A stretch of DNA of 64,000 nucleotides from CAYSBE01 sp046309355 (GCA_046309355.1 JBKCPL010000027.1:13473-77472), one strand, 5' to 3'. Counted from the first letter of the stretch, positions 1 through 8,732 are shown. Notes: generated by a model not told the origin, from the letters alone. Translations and numbers: made by a program.

Positions 1-573
1 AAAACTAATTTTAGGCTGTTGAAAAGTGTATGTCTCATGAGCTGCGAACACAACCTGATCGTGCATGAAAGGCATACAATCGGCAAACATACCCGAAGGC
101 ATATCCACAGCTATCCGAAACCCTGCTGAGGCATTGAGGTAGTTAACCAATGAAGCAGAAATGCCGGTCAACGGTCTGGTAAGACCGGTTCCGTACAATG
201 CATCTACAATGAGGGTATTGGATGAAATATTCGGAAAGTCTGATTCCTGCTTAATAACTTGAACAGGCAGGTGCAGCAATTGCTTAATTCGAATCAGATT
301 TTGTGTAAAATCCGGACTGCCTGACTCGGATAACACATACACCTTAACCGAATACGACTGAGCTGCCAGTAAACGTGCTATAGCTAGACCATCGCCTCCG
401 TTATTTCCATTGCCGCAAAAAACCGCCACTGATTGAGAAGCAGGATGAAGCGAACAGAATTGGTGTGCAAATGCCGTAGCCGCCTGCTCCATCAAATCTA
501 AAGATGTTATTGGCTTATGCTGAATGGTGTACTCATCCCACTTTTTAATATCCATCGATGTAAATAACTTCAT
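1..573 (-). CDS. nnr: NAD(P)H-hydrate epimerase (Nnr, YjeF N-terminal domain), 3' end cut off
   Basis: The visible 191 codons run off the left edge of the window. The protein begins MKLFTSMDIKKWDEYTI and carries the YjeF_N hallmark GNGNNGGDG at about residues 55-62, followed by an alternating beta/alpha pattern and an ALYGTGL motif. In this family the domain epimerises damaged R-NAD(P)HX to the S form. In most Bacteroidota it is fused to an ADP-dependent dehydratase domain of about 280 residues; that half would lie outside the window, so bifunctionality is an inference. The ATG at 573 gives the normal N-terminus. The gene is divergent from smpB with 56 bp between the two starts. Cytosolic metabolite repair. 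Confidence 0.9.
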   Translation of the reverse strand, partial: MKLFTSMDIKKWDEYTIQHKPITSLDLMEQAATAFAHQFCSLHPASQSVAVFCGNGNNGGDGLAIARLLAAQSYSVKVYVLSESGSPDFTQNLIRIKQLLHLPVQVIKQESDFPNISSNTLIVDALYGTGLTRPLTGISASLVNYLNASAGFRIAVDMPSGMFADCMPFMHDQVVFAAHETYTFQQPKISF

Positions 574-613
574 AATTAAACGGGTTATAATGAGTTCAGC
601 GCAATCATTAGGC

Positions 614-621
614 TATATTTG
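614..621 (+). promoter_or_regulatory. Bacteroidota -7 promoter element before smpB
   Basis: The octamer TATATTTG matches TAnnTTTG exactly and ends 8 nt before the smpB ATG at 630. I see no convincing TTTG/TTG -33 element at the usual spacing. If the box is used, the transcript starts within a few bases of the ATG (leaderless or nearly so). Confidence 0.5.
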
Positions 622-629
622 CAGGGCTC

Positions 630-1085
630 ATGAGCAAAAATACGGTAAATATTACAAACAGAAAGGCATCGCACGATTATCATTTCATTCAGAAATATAC
701 GGCCGGTATTGTACTGTCAGGCAGTGAAATAAAGTCCATACGTGCGGGCAATGTTCACCTTACCGATGCATATTGCATCATTGCGGATGGCGAAATACTT
801 GTAAAAGGGATGTTTATAGGGGCTTACAAAGAAGCTTCGCACTTTAATCACGAGCCTTTACGCGATAGAAAGTTGCTTTTAAATAGGCAGGAGATTAGGA
901 AAATAAAGAGCAAATCATCGGAAAAAGGGCTAACGCTCATTCCGATACGGCTATTTATGAGCGAAACAGGCTATGCCAAACTAGAAATTGCCGTAGCACA
1001 GGGCAAAAAAAGCTACGATAAACGGGAAGACATTAAAAAGCGTGATGTAGGTAGAGACTTGAAGAGGCAACTGGAGGAAAAGTAA
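630..1085 (+). CDS. smpB: SsrA-binding protein SmpB
   Basis: 151 aa, the usual length. It binds tmRNA and delivers it to stalled ribosomes for trans-translation. Visible family features are the N-terminal NRKASHDYHF segment, the SGSEIKSIRAG loop that contacts the tmRNA tRNA-like domain, and the basic C-terminal tail YDKREDIKKRDVGRDLKRQ that becomes helical in the decoding centre. The ATG at 630 gives the normal N-terminus. No tmRNA gene was found in this window. The gene seems to be transcribed alone: 135 bp separate it from the Ton operon. Confidence 0.97.
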   Translation: MSKNTVNITNRKASHDYHFIQKYTAGIVLSGSEIKSIRAGNVHLTDAYCIIADGEILVKGMFIGAYKEASHFNHEPLRDRKLLLNRQEIRKIKSKSSEKGLTLIPIRLFMSETGYAKLEIAVAQGKKSYDKREDIKKRDVGRDLKRQLEEK

Positions 1086-1220
1086 TGTCACGATTGAGTA
1101 AATAGCTTGCGGTTTAAAGAAATGAGTATAGTGTCCTACATAAATTTTTCGTTAACACTTACGAAAATTCAATTTTTGTTGTTTTTTCGCAACCCGGTAA
1201 TAATTTAAACTTTAAATAAA

Positions 1221-2045
1221 ATGAACAAGGTTCAAACACAAAAACAAGAAGGCAAATTTCAAAGCATGTTTGCTTCATTCGCTATTCCGGTATTGCTGGT
1301 AGTAGCTATTCTCATTTACCTATTTGTTTTAGGAAACCCCGATAACTTTGAAGGCGGTGATCCTAAAAATCACCCGGTGCCCGATGGTGTTGCACACGTG
1401 CTTGGACTCATTTATAAAGGAGGAAGTATCGTACCAATTCTACTTTCATTGGTATTGATGAGTATTACATTCTCCATCGAACGTTTTTTAACCATCAATA
1501 AAGCTTCAGGCAAAGGCTCGGCCGAGGCCTTTCTCCGCAGAGTAAAATCACACCTTTCATCAAACAACCTGGATGCAGCTATTGCAGAATGCGATAAGCA
1601 ACAAGGCTCTGTGGCCAATGTGGTAAAATCAACCCTGCACAAATACAAAGAAATGGAAAGCGCAACCGGCATTGATAAAGACCAAAAAGTTTTGGCCATA
1701 CAAAAAGAACAGGAAGAATCTGTTCAACTTGAATTGCCTATGCTGGAGAAAAACCTGGTAATTATTGCCACCATGGCTTCGGTATCAACTCTGGTAGCTC
1801 TATTAGGTACGGTAATTGGTATGATCAAGGCGTTCTCGGCTCTGGCAACTGCCGGTTCACCTGACTCTGTAGCTCTGGCAAACGGTATCTCGGAAGCACT
1901 TATTAATACTGCTTTGGGTATCGGTAACTCGGCTATCGCCATTATCATGTATAATGTGTTTACTACTAAGATTGATAAAATTACCTACACCATTGATGAG
2001 GCCGGGTTTACCATTACCCAGCAATTTGCAGCTTCGCATAAATAA
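1221..2045 (+). CDS. exbB: ExbB/TolQ/MotA-family proton channel subunit
   Basis: 274 aa inner-membrane protein and first gene of the Ton operon. Hydrophobic segments lie at about residues 18-38, 68-88, 177-205 and 227-248. The family motif LLGTVIGM is at 194-201 in the long third segment, and a cytoplasmic loop of about 85 residues precedes it. With ExbD it forms the pentamer that uses proton motive force to drive TonB. E. coli ExbB has three membrane helices; the extra N-terminal one here is common in Bacteroidota. The next gene follows after 45 bp. Residue-level tests against MotA or TolQ were not possible, but the two adjacent exbD genes and tonB support the ExbB assignment. Confidence 0.93.
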   Translation: MNKVQTQKQEGKFQSMFASFAIPVLLVVAILIYLFVLGNPDNFEGGDPKNHPVPDGVAHVLGLIYKGGSIVPILLSLVLMSITFSIERFLTINKASGKGSAEAFLRRVKSHLSSNNLDAAIAECDKQQGSVANVVKSTLHKYKEMESATGIDKDQKVLAIQKEQEESVQLELPMLEKNLVIIATMASVSTLVALLGTVIGMIKAFSALATAGSPDSVALANGISEALINTALGIGNSAIAIIMYNVFTTKIDKITYTIDEAGFTITQQFAASHK

Positions 2046-2090
2046 GCGAAAAGCTATTTCATTGTGTGTTTGTAATATAAACTAAACAAA

Positions 2091-2696
2091 ATGCCTAAAG
2101 TAAAAGTACCTCGCAAAAGCACATCGGTAGATATGACTGCCATGACTGACGTTGCATTTCTTCTGCTTACGTTTTTCATGTTGGCAACCAAGTTTAAGCC
2201 CGATGAGCCTGTTGTGGTCGATACGCCTTCATCCATATCTGAAATTAAATTACCCGAAACCGATATCATGCTTATTACCATTGATAAAGAAGGCAGGGTC
2301 TTTTTTGGAATAGATGGCCAAAATACCCGTGCTGAATTGCTTAACCGCATGACGGCCAAATACAAACTTCAACTCTCAGCCGATGATGTGAAAGAGTTTT
2401 CACTGCTTTCGTCTTTTGGTGCACCTATTTCGCAACTCAAGCAATACGTGAGCCTAAAATCAGAACAGCGAGCCGACTTCGATAAGAAAACTACAGGAAT
2501 ACCCTGCGACTCGTTAAATAATGAACTAGCCGATTGGATATGGCAGGCCCGTTTAGCAAACAATAACTTAAGGGTGGCTATCAAGGGCGACCGTGAGACC
2601 AGCTACAAGGCATTTAAAAATGTAGTTAATACATTACAAGATAAAAAAGTAAACCGCTTTAACTTCATCACTTCGATGGAGCGTGCGGGAGAATAA
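2091..2696 (+). CDS. exbD: ExbD/TolR-family biopolymer transport protein (first copy)
   Basis: 201 aa. A short cytoplasmic N-terminus leads into a single membrane helix (about residues 14-33) with the motif VDMTAMTDVAFLLLTFFML. Asp20 corresponds to the essential proton-carrying Asp of ExbD. The periplasmic part is longer than in E. coli ExbD (about 140 aa) and contains a roughly 60-residue insert between the two halves of the ExbD fold. It is followed after 35 bp by a second exbD. Two different ExbD copies in one operon are a common Bacteroidota arrangement; whether they form mixed dimers is not shown by sequence. Confidence 0.93.
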   Translation: MPKVKVPRKSTSVDMTAMTDVAFLLLTFFMLATKFKPDEPVVVDTPSSISEIKLPETDIMLITIDKEGRVFFGIDGQNTRAELLNRMTAKYKLQLSADDVKEFSLLSSFGAPISQLKQYVSLKSEQRADFDKKTTGIPCDSLNNELADWIWQARLANNNLRVAIKGDRETSYKAFKNVVNTLQDKKVNRFNFITSMERAGE

Positions 2697-2731
2697 TTTA
2701 AAATTTTTCAACCCATTTAAATAGATATAAA

Positions 2732-3358
2732 ATGGCAGAAATAGAAGGTGGCGGAGGCGGTGGTAAACATAAAGGCAAAAAGAGAGGCAAGAAACTTTCT
2801 ACCCGCGTAGACTTTACGCCTATGGTGGATTTAGGCTTTCTGCTTATCACCTTTTTCATGCTTACTACCAGTATGAATAAGCCTCAAACCATGGAAATAA
2901 ACCTCCCCGTGAAGGAGGACTTACCACCCGAAGACCAAACGGTGGTTAAGGAATCACAAACCATTACTTTGCTACTGGGCAAAGACGATAAAATTGTTTA
3001 CTACTTCATGAAAGATGGTCAGCCTGGTGAAACAGTCATTGAAGATTTTGGTCCCAAAGGCATACGTCAGGTGCTGTTAAAAGAAAATAAATCGCGCAAT
3101 CCTATTGCGGACTCTATTAAAATCTATAAACAACAACTCAATGCAGGGCAAATTACCGAAGATATATACCGAGCTCAGGTAGGTCGCATCAAAGCCTACA
3201 AAGATGCCTTGATTGTGATTATAAAAGCATCGGATGAATCGAAGTATAAAAACATGATTGATATACTGGACGAGATGCTCATATGCAATATTGGTCGGTA
3301 TGCAGTTGTTGATATCACCGACATTGAAATTGGCTTACTAAAAGAATCAAACCTTTAA
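2732..3358 (+). CDS. exbD: ExbD/TolR-family biopolymer transport protein (second copy)
   Basis: 208 aa, second ExbD of the operon. It starts with a glycine run and a Lys/Arg-rich cytoplasmic stretch (residues 6-22), then the membrane motif VDFTPMVDLGFLLITFFML with Asp33 as the presumed proton-transfer residue. As in the first copy, the periplasmic domain is enlarged: an insert around residues 100-160 separates the beginning and the IDILDEML part of the ExbD fold. The glycine/lysine-rich N-terminus differs from the first copy, so the two are diverged paralogues and not a recent duplication. tonB starts 9 bp downstream. Confidence 0.92.
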   Translation: MAEIEGGGGGGKHKGKKRGKKLSTRVDFTPMVDLGFLLITFFMLTTSMNKPQTMEINLPVKEDLPPEDQTVVKESQTITLLLGKDDKIVYYFMKDGQPGETVIEDFGPKGIRQVLLKENKSRNPIADSIKIYKQQLNAGQITEDIYRAQVGRIKAYKDALIVIIKASDESKYKNMIDILDEMLICNIGRYAVVDITDIEIGLLKESNL

Positions 3359-3367
3359 TTCTGAATT

Positions 3368-4174
3368 ATGGCTTTAGGTAAAACAAACATATTTGAAAAG
3401 AATTGGGTTGACATGGTTTTTACGGGCCGCAACCAAAATTATGGCGCATACGTATTGCGCAAGAAAGCGGATGAATACACCAATAAAGGAATAGTTTACG
3501 CTATTGTATTTTTCACACTCGTTATCACCATGCCAATGGTTATCAACCTTATAAAAGGGTTGGTTCCTAAAGATATGGAGGACGTAAAAATTACCGAAGT
3601 AACAACGTTGGAAGAACCCCCTCCGATTGACAAAGATCAGCCACCTCCGCCACCGGCCGAGCCCCCGCCACCTCTTAAATCAACAGTTAAGTTTACCCCC
3701 CCGGTAATTAAGCCTGATGAGGAAGTGCCCGATGAGCCGCCACCAACACAGGAAGAAATGAAGGACAAAGATGCCAGTACCAAAACCGAAGAAGGCCAGG
3801 CTGATGGTGTGGATTTAAGTTTGCTCGAAGGAGACGGATTGACGGGTGAGGCTCCTGCAGAAATTATGACCTTTGCTGAGCAGATGCCTGAATTCGATGG
3901 CGACCTAGGTTCATACCTGAGTAAAAACATCAATTATCCTCCCCTAGCCCGTGAAAGCGGACAGGAAGGTCGTGTTGTACTTCAATTTGTAGTGGGTAAA
4001 GACGGCAAAATTGACCATAACAGCATTACTGTAGTTAAGCGAGTAGGCTGGGGACTGGAAGAAGAAGCTATACGTGTAGTGAAAACAATGCCAGCCTGGA
4101 AAGTGGGTAAACAAAATGGTAACCCCGTTGCTGTTAGGTGTACCCTTCCTATATTGTTTAAACTTGAAAACTAA
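3368..4174 (+). CDS. tonB: TonB energy-transducing protein
   Basis: 268 aa. One membrane anchor lies at about residues 41-62, then a proline-rich periplasmic spacer (about 83-126, runs of PPPPPAEPPPP), then the TonB C-terminal domain at about 180-267. That domain shows the family pattern YPPLARESGQEGRVVLQF, MPAWKVGKQNG and LPILFKL. It links the ExbB/ExbD motor to TonB-dependent outer-membrane receptors; the SusC-type receptor at 22397 is the only one in this window and is a plausible client. The extended N-terminal cytoplasmic part of about 40 residues is typical of the phylum. Confidence 0.95.
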   Translation: MALGKTNIFEKNWVDMVFTGRNQNYGAYVLRKKADEYTNKGIVYAIVFFTLVITMPMVINLIKGLVPKDMEDVKITEVTTLEEPPPIDKDQPPPPPAEPPPPLKSTVKFTPPVIKPDEEVPDEPPPTQEEMKDKDASTKTEEGQADGVDLSLLEGDGLTGEAPAEIMTFAEQMPEFDGDLGSYLSKNINYPPLARESGQEGRVVLQFVVGKDGKIDHNSITVVKRVGWGLEEEAIRVVKTMPAWKVGKQNGNPVAVRCTLPILFKLEN

Positions 4175-4185
4175 GAACTCTTGAA

Positions 4186-4407
4186 TTGACAAACGAAAGC
4201 ATTCGCGAACGCAACGATAAAAAAATAGCCACGGTGGTTAGGTACTTCAACATCATCATGGCTATTTTTTATTTAACGGCCGCAGCAGTATTACTGGCTT
4301 TGCCCAATGTTTTTACTATCGATACAACAACTCGGTATGGTGTCAGCATTATATTTGCAGTGTATGGTTTATACAGGTTTTACCGCATAGTAAACAAAAA
4401 CAGATGA
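4186..4407 (+). CDS. Small two-helix membrane protein of unknown function
   Basis: 73 aa, starting at TTG 4186, 11 bp after tonB. No in-frame ATG is available before the first membrane segment. The N-terminus is charged (ERNDKK), then two hydrophobic stretches (about residues 21-43 and 51-67) are separated by a short polar loop. It overlaps the next gene by 4 bp (ATGA), so it is translated as part of the Ton operon. I do not recognise a named family; the position between tonB and a substrate-binding lipoprotein suggests an accessory role. Confidence 0.7.
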   Translation: MTNESIRERNDKKIATVVRYFNIIMAIFYLTAAAVLLALPNVFTIDTTTRYGVSIIFAVYGLYRFYRIVNKNR

Positions 4408-5360
4408 AAAAATCCGTGTACTTCTCGTCAACTCTACTCCTTACTGTTGTCTTGCTAGCTTGTGCATGTGGCCAATCGGGCTCAAACAAGAAGAATGATG
4501 ACACAGCCACCAGCGGCCATATATACATTGCTGCAGATGAATCCATTCGTCCGATAATCGAGGCACAGGAAGCCGTTTTCGAATCAATCTATCCGAAAGC
4601 ACATATTGATATAATTTATACAAACGAATTCAATGCCATCAAGCTGCTTGCCGATGACTCCGTTCGTTTGGCAATAGTTACACGAGATATGTATGCCGAT
4701 GAACAGGCACCGATGGATGCAATAAAAATCAGACCACGTTACTCTCCCGTGGCATATGATGCCATAGCCATCATTTTAAATCAGGAAAACCACGATACAG
4801 TATTTACTATTGAACAGCTGGCCAACATCCTTAATGGAACGTATACGCATTGGAATCAATTAAATCCTGCATACAGCAGCAAATCCATAAATGTAGTATT
4901 TGATAGCCCTAAGTCAGGCGCGGTTCGTATGCTTAGAGATTCATTACTCAAAGGCGGTGAATTAGGTAAACAATGTTTTGCTGTTCACTCAAACCGCGAT
5001 GTGATAGACTATGTGGCTAACAACAAAGATGCATTGGGCATTATAGGTGTAGCGTGGATCAGCGACCGCGATGATTCAACAAGCAATTCATTTATCAAAC
5101 GAATTCGTGTAGCTGAACTTGTACCGCATAATCCTGAAACTGCCGAGGCACCAACGATGAAGCCTTACCAAGCTTACATAGCGCTGAAACAATATCCGCT
5201 ATGGCGCAAAGTGCAAATAATAAGCCGTGAAGCTCGTGTAGGTTTAGGCACAGGATTTGCAAGTTTTGTTGCCAGTGACCGGGGTCAGCGTATTGTACTA
5301 AAGTCAGGTTTGGTTCCCGCCCTTGCCCCGGTTCGTATTGTACAATTGAATTCTAACTAA
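4404..5360 (+). CDS. PstS-like periplasmic substrate-binding lipoprotein
   Basis: 318 aa. The signal sequence ends in a lipobox (LLAC, Cys20; Cys22 is an alternative). The mature part looks like a type II periplasmic binding protein of the PstS/PBP_like_2 group: an IYIAADESIRPII start, VYDAI-like strand AYDAIAIILN, and a phosphate-loop-like segment SPKSGAVRMLRDSL. No ABC permease or ATPase accompanies it. It overlaps the upstream gene by 4 bp and is 16 bp from the TPR gene, so it is transcribed with exbB-exbD-exbD-tonB. Phosphate binding is an inference from the fold. Such PstS-like proteins in Ton operons are seen in other Bacteroidota, and their role is not settled. Confidence 0.8.
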   Translation: MKKSVYFSSTLLLTVVLLACACGQSGSNKKNDDTATSGHIYIAADESIRPIIEAQEAVFESIYPKAHIDIIYTNEFNAIKLLADDSVRLAIVTRDMYADEQAPMDAIKIRPRYSPVAYDAIAIILNQENHDTVFTIEQLANILNGTYTHWNQLNPAYSSKSINVVFDSPKSGAVRMLRDSLLKGGELGKQCFAVHSNRDVIDYVANNKDALGIIGVAWISDRDDSTSNSFIKRIRVAELVPHNPETAEAPTMKPYQAYIALKQYPLWRKVQIISREARVGLGTGFASFVASDRGQRIVLKSGLVPALAPVRIVQLNSN

Positions 5361-5376
5361 GAAATAACCTAACACC

Positions 5377-6984
5377 ATGAGATTTACATCCTTCCTTATT
5401 TCAGCTCTTTTTATCCTGCACGTTCAGGCCCAAAACATGACTGATGGTTTGCTAGCACTCGATTGCGAGAAGTACGAACAAGCCAGAAATATATTTACGC
5501 AAATAACCGAGAAAGAGCCCACCAACGGTTTAGCTTATTATTATCTGGGGCAGGCATATATCCAACTGCTTAAACCGGACATGGCCAAGGAGTCATTTCA
5601 AAAAGGTATAGCAGCTGAACCCAATAACCCGGCAAACTATGCAGGTGCTGGTCAAATGTTGCTGGAAGAGGGCAAAGTAGCAGAAGCAAAGCAGCAGTTT
5701 GAAAAAGCGCTAAGTTTCAGCCGCACAAAAGATGGTCGCTATAAAGATGTAAATGCCATTCGCTTTGTGGCCGATGCCATGATAGCTACTGAGAATAATA
5801 AATTAACTGACGATGCGGTTACACTTATAGAAGCAGGACTGGAAGTAGCTAAAAAAACTTACGACTTCTACATTACTGCAGGCGATGTGTATATCGAGAA
5901 AAATGATGGAGGCAAATCGGCTACGAATTACGAAAAAGCTGCTGCCTTGGAAAAAAACAATCCTAAGGCGTTGGTAAGGGTGGCCTATATATGGCTCAAA
6001 GTTCGGAATGCTGAGGCTACGCTTAATGAATTAAAAAAAGTTGGAGAGTTGGATAGCAACTATGCTCCGGGCCTCAAAGCCTTTTCGGAATATTACTACC
6101 TTACCCGTCAGTTCGAAAAAGCGAAGGTAGCCTACACCCGATATCTTGAAAACTCAGAACGCAGTACGGCCAATCAATCGCGTTTCGTGCGTATACTGTT
6201 CCGTACGAAAGATTATAAAAGTACGCTCGCTCTAATCAATGAACTGCTTGCCTCCGATAAAAGCGATGTTTATTTGTACCGCATGGGCGGTTATAGCTGT
6301 TATGAAATAGGTAATGAATTAAAAGACACCAATTATTACCGTCAGGGGCTGAACATGATGACTGAGTTCATGAAACGAATTGAACAGAATAAGATACTCT
6401 CCAATGATTACGAATACCTGGGCAAGTTATACTCACGCCTACCCGGCAATGATAGTTTAGCAACATATTATATTGAAAAGGCATTGGAAACTGATCCCAA
6501 CAAAACAGATTTATACAAAGAAGCCGCTGTTATTTATCAAAAAATGAAAAAGTTTGAAAAAGCCATTGCGTGTATGGAAATCTATATTGGAAATGCTAGT
6601 AAAGTAACGGCAGCCGACTACTACCTGCTGGGTATAAATGCATACTTCAACGCACGATATACAAAATCTGACTCTGCCTTCACCCGTGTGAGCGAAATTA
6701 GACCCGACTTTGCTGATGCCTATTATTGGAGGGGCAACTGCAATGCAGCTATGGATCCCGAATATAAAGATACACTGGCCAGATTCAATTATGAGCGCTA
6801 TACATCGTTAGCTGAATCTCAACCGGAGAAAAACAGAAAGAACCTGATAGTTTCTTACGAATTCCTGGGTTCCTATGCTATACAAAAAGATGATACTAAA
6901 ACGGCTAAATTGTATTTCACTAAAATTGTGGCCTTAGATCCTCAAAACACACGCGCTAAAGATATTCTGAAGCAATTGAAGTAG
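5377..6984 (+). CDS. Exported TPR-repeat protein
   Basis: 535 aa with an N-terminal signal peptide (MRFTSFLISALFILHVQAQ). Tetratricopeptide units repeat along most of its length. Clear ones are near the N-terminus (GLAYYYLGQAYIQLLKPDMA; NPANYAGAGQMLLEEGKVAEA), in the middle (DKSDVYLYRMGGYSCYEIGN) and at the C-terminus (SYEFLGSYAIQKDDTKTAK). It is the last gene of the Ton operon. TPR arrays act as protein-protein scaffolds, so a periplasmic partner within the Ton system or the envelope is likely, but no partner can be named from the sequence. Confidence 0.85.
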   Translation: MRFTSFLISALFILHVQAQNMTDGLLALDCEKYEQARNIFTQITEKEPTNGLAYYYLGQAYIQLLKPDMAKESFQKGIAAEPNNPANYAGAGQMLLEEGKVAEAKQQFEKALSFSRTKDGRYKDVNAIRFVADAMIATENNKLTDDAVTLIEAGLEVAKKTYDFYITAGDVYIEKNDGGKSATNYEKAAALEKNNPKALVRVAYIWLKVRNAEATLNELKKVGELDSNYAPGLKAFSEYYYLTRQFEKAKVAYTRYLENSERSTANQSRFVRILFRTKDYKSTLALINELLASDKSDVYLYRMGGYSCYEIGNELKDTNYYRQGLNMMTEFMKRIEQNKILSNDYEYLGKLYSRLPGNDSLATYYIEKALETDPNKTDLYKEAAVIYQKMKKFEKAIACMEIYIGNASKVTAADYYLLGINAYFNARYTKSDSAFTRVSEIRPDFADAYYWRGNCNAAMDPEYKDTLARFNYERYTSLAESQPEKNRKNLIVSYEFLGSYAIQKDDTKTAKLYFTKIVALDPQNTRAKDILKQLK

Positions 6985-6993
6985 CAGCGGAGA

Positions 6994-7326
6994 TTACTTC
7001 ATCAACTTATGTATCTCCTGCTCGAGAGCTATCGTTAGTACTTCCAGTTCAGCAATATGCTCGCTAATGGAATTTTTCTCTTCATTCAACTTAGCTTCAT
7101 GTTCGATGGAGGTAATTAATTCGGTAGCGCGGGTATTTCCAAGCATAGAAACGGCCGATTTACACCGATGAGCTGCTGATGCCAGCTGTGTTTTATCACC
7201 GCTTGCCGCCAGAGATTTCAGCGCACGTATGTCAGGCATAGTCTGGTTAATAAACATACCCAGTATGTCATTTATAAAAACTGTGTCGCCTCCTGAAACC
7301 TGCTTTAAATAGGTTAAATCAATCAT
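6994..7326 (-). CDS. Histidine phosphotransfer (HPt) domain protein
   Basis: 110 aa, a stand-alone HPt domain. The phosphoaccepting His is His53 in AAHRCKSAVSMLGN, matching the HPt pattern AHxLKGxxxxxG with Lys/Cys variation and the following glycine in the right place. The rest is predicted all-alpha, as expected for the four-helix bundle. It would relay phosphate between a hybrid histidine kinase and a response regulator. Neither is encoded in this window, so it is an orphan here. It is convergent with the TPR gene, with 9 bp between the stop codons. Confidence 0.88.
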   Translation of the reverse strand: MIDLTYLKQVSGGDTVFINDILGMFINQTMPDIRALKSLAASGDKTQLASAAHRCKSAVSMLGNTRATELITSIEHEAKLNEEKNSISEHIAELEVLTIALEQEIHKLMK

Positions 7327-7416
7327 ATATTAGGGTTTGTTCGTAAGCGCATGATAGAATAACGCACACGTAAAGTCAAATGAGTAATCCACAGACTATG
7401 TTAACACTATATTTAC

Positions 7417-7424
7417 TAACTTTG
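7417..7424 (+). promoter_or_regulatory. -7 promoter element before the C40 peptidase
   Basis: TAACTTTG fits TAnnTTTG exactly and ends 7 nt before the ATG at 7432. A -33 element is not obvious. The distance implies a leaderless or nearly leaderless mRNA. Confidence 0.5.
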
Positions 7425-7431
7425 TTGCATA

Positions 7432-8172
7432 ATGAATAGCGGAATATGCACACTAGCTGCAGTACCTGTGCGCAGCGAACCATCATCAAAAGCGGAAATG
7501 ACCAACATGATTTTGTTTGGTGAAACATTTCAGTTGAACGAAATCCAAGGCGAATGGATACACATAACCGGTGATTACGATCAGTACTCAGGTTGGTTGA
7601 ATGAGAAATATATCACCCCCCTTTTAAACAAGCCTGTTACTTCTACCCCACTCCGACAATTTCCTGTAGCTGTTTGCGTAGCGGTTGATCAACCACCATT
7701 ACTGCTGCTTCCGGGCTCATCACTGCCCGACCTGGTTACGAACAGTTTTTATATAAATGAAAAAAAATATTCCATTGCCTTGCAGAATAATGAGGTAAGT
7801 GATGCCGTTACCTTTGCAAGACTGTTTATCAATGCGCCATACCTGTGGGGAGGTCGATCTTTATTTGGAATGGATTGCTCAGGACTAACTCAGGTAGTAT
7901 ACAAGTTATGCGGTACCAAAATACCCCGTGATGCCTCGCAGCAGGCAATGACTGGAGAAGATGTTTCATTCCGAAGTGCTGTATTGCCCGGTGACTTGGC
8001 ATTTTTTGACAACGAGGAAGGGCTTATTACACATGTAGGCATTATGGTCGATACCGATACGATAATACATGCTTCGGGCAGAGTGCGTGTTGACAAATTG
8101 GATGATTATGGCATATGGAATGCCGATTTACAACAGCACACACATAAGCTCAGAATAATTAAGCGCATGTAA
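7432..8172 (+). CDS. NlpC/P60 (C40) peptidase with N-terminal SH3-like region
   Basis: 246 aa. The first 60 or so residues form a bacterial SH3-like domain (VPVRSEPSSKAEM, then GWLNEKY). The NlpC/P60 domain occupies about 125-246 with catalytic Cys149 in FGMDCSGL, His201 in THVGIMV and a third polar residue near His213. Known relatives (YkfC type) cleave gamma-D-Glu-diamino acid bonds in peptidoglycan peptides. There is no signal peptide, so a cytosolic role in muropeptide recycling is more likely than wall remodelling; this is inference. The ATG at 7432 retains the start of the SH3 domain. Confidence 0.9.
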   Translation: MNSGICTLAAVPVRSEPSSKAEMTNMILFGETFQLNEIQGEWIHITGDYDQYSGWLNEKYITPLLNKPVTSTPLRQFPVAVCVAVDQPPLLLLPGSSLPDLVTNSFYINEKKYSIALQNNEVSDAVTFARLFINAPYLWGGRSLFGMDCSGLTQVVYKLCGTKIPRDASQQAMTGEDVSFRSAVLPGDLAFFDNEEGLITHVGIMVDTDTIIHASGRVRVDKLDDYGIWNADLQQHTHKLRIIKRM

Positions 8173-8218
8173 AACCCCAGTGCGGCTATTTTGTTATAAT
8201 TAAATAAATCATATCAAC

Positions 8219-8704
8219 ATGACACTTAAAAAAGGCGACAAAGCACCCTCATTTACCTTAGTAAACAGCGATAAAAAAAAGGTATCATTAGAAGATTTTA
8301 AAGGAAAAAATCTGATAGTTCACTTCTTCCCTGCATCCTTTACAGGGGTATGCACCACACAGTTGTGCACTGTGCGCGATGCCATTCATTTATACAGCAA
8401 CGACAAAGCGGAAGTAGTTGCCATATCGGTTGATTTGCCTCATACGCTAGCTAAGTTTAAAGAAGACCAAAATCTAAACTTTCAACTGCTTTCCGACTTC
8501 AACAAAGAAGCTATACGTGCCTATGGAACCATTTACGAGGAGTGGATTCTGGGACTAAAAGGCGTAGCTAAACGTTCAGCATTTGTCATTGATGGAGATG
8601 GTATTATTCAATATGCCGAAGTATTGGAAAATGCCGGAGAGTTGCCAAATTTCGAAGCCATCAACGAAACCCTAAAACAACTAGGCGTTTCGGCAAGTGC
8701 TTAA
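8219..8704 (+). CDS. Peroxiredoxin of the AhpC/TSA (Bcp/PrxQ-like) family
   Basis: 161 aa thioredoxin-fold peroxidase. The active-site segment PASFTGVCTTQLC places the peroxidatic Cys at Cys45 and a second Cys at 50, the CxxxxC spacing typical of Bcp/PrxQ enzymes that use thioredoxin as reductant. No signal peptide, so cytosolic. A thioredoxin reductase gene lies just downstream (9045), which fits the same redox chain. It is transcribed alone and ends in a clear intrinsic terminator. The AhpE or Tpx subgroup cannot be fully excluded without alignment. Confidence 0.9.
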   Translation: MTLKKGDKAPSFTLVNSDKKKVSLEDFKGKNLIVHFFPASFTGVCTTQLCTVRDAIHLYSNDKAEVVAISVDLPHTLAKFKEDQNLNFQLLSDFNKEAIRAYGTIYEEWILGLKGVAKRSAFVIDGDGIIQYAEVLENAGELPNFEAINETLKQLGVSASA

Positions 8705-8732
8705 TATCCGAAACGTGAAATGTATTTCAAAG

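Noticed and set aside
524..727. ORF on the plus strand across the nnr-smpB gap
   Set aside because: It overlaps the clear start of smpB in another frame and the first codons of nnr on the other strand; the protein has no family signal.
1412..1948. Two ORFs antisense to exbB
   Set aside because: They mirror the codon pattern of exbB, have no own promoter and no recognisable sequence.
4404..5360. Calling the binding protein pstS of a phosphate ABC transporter
   Set aside because: No permease or ATPase genes adjoin it; the gene belongs to the Ton operon, so the symbol would mislead.
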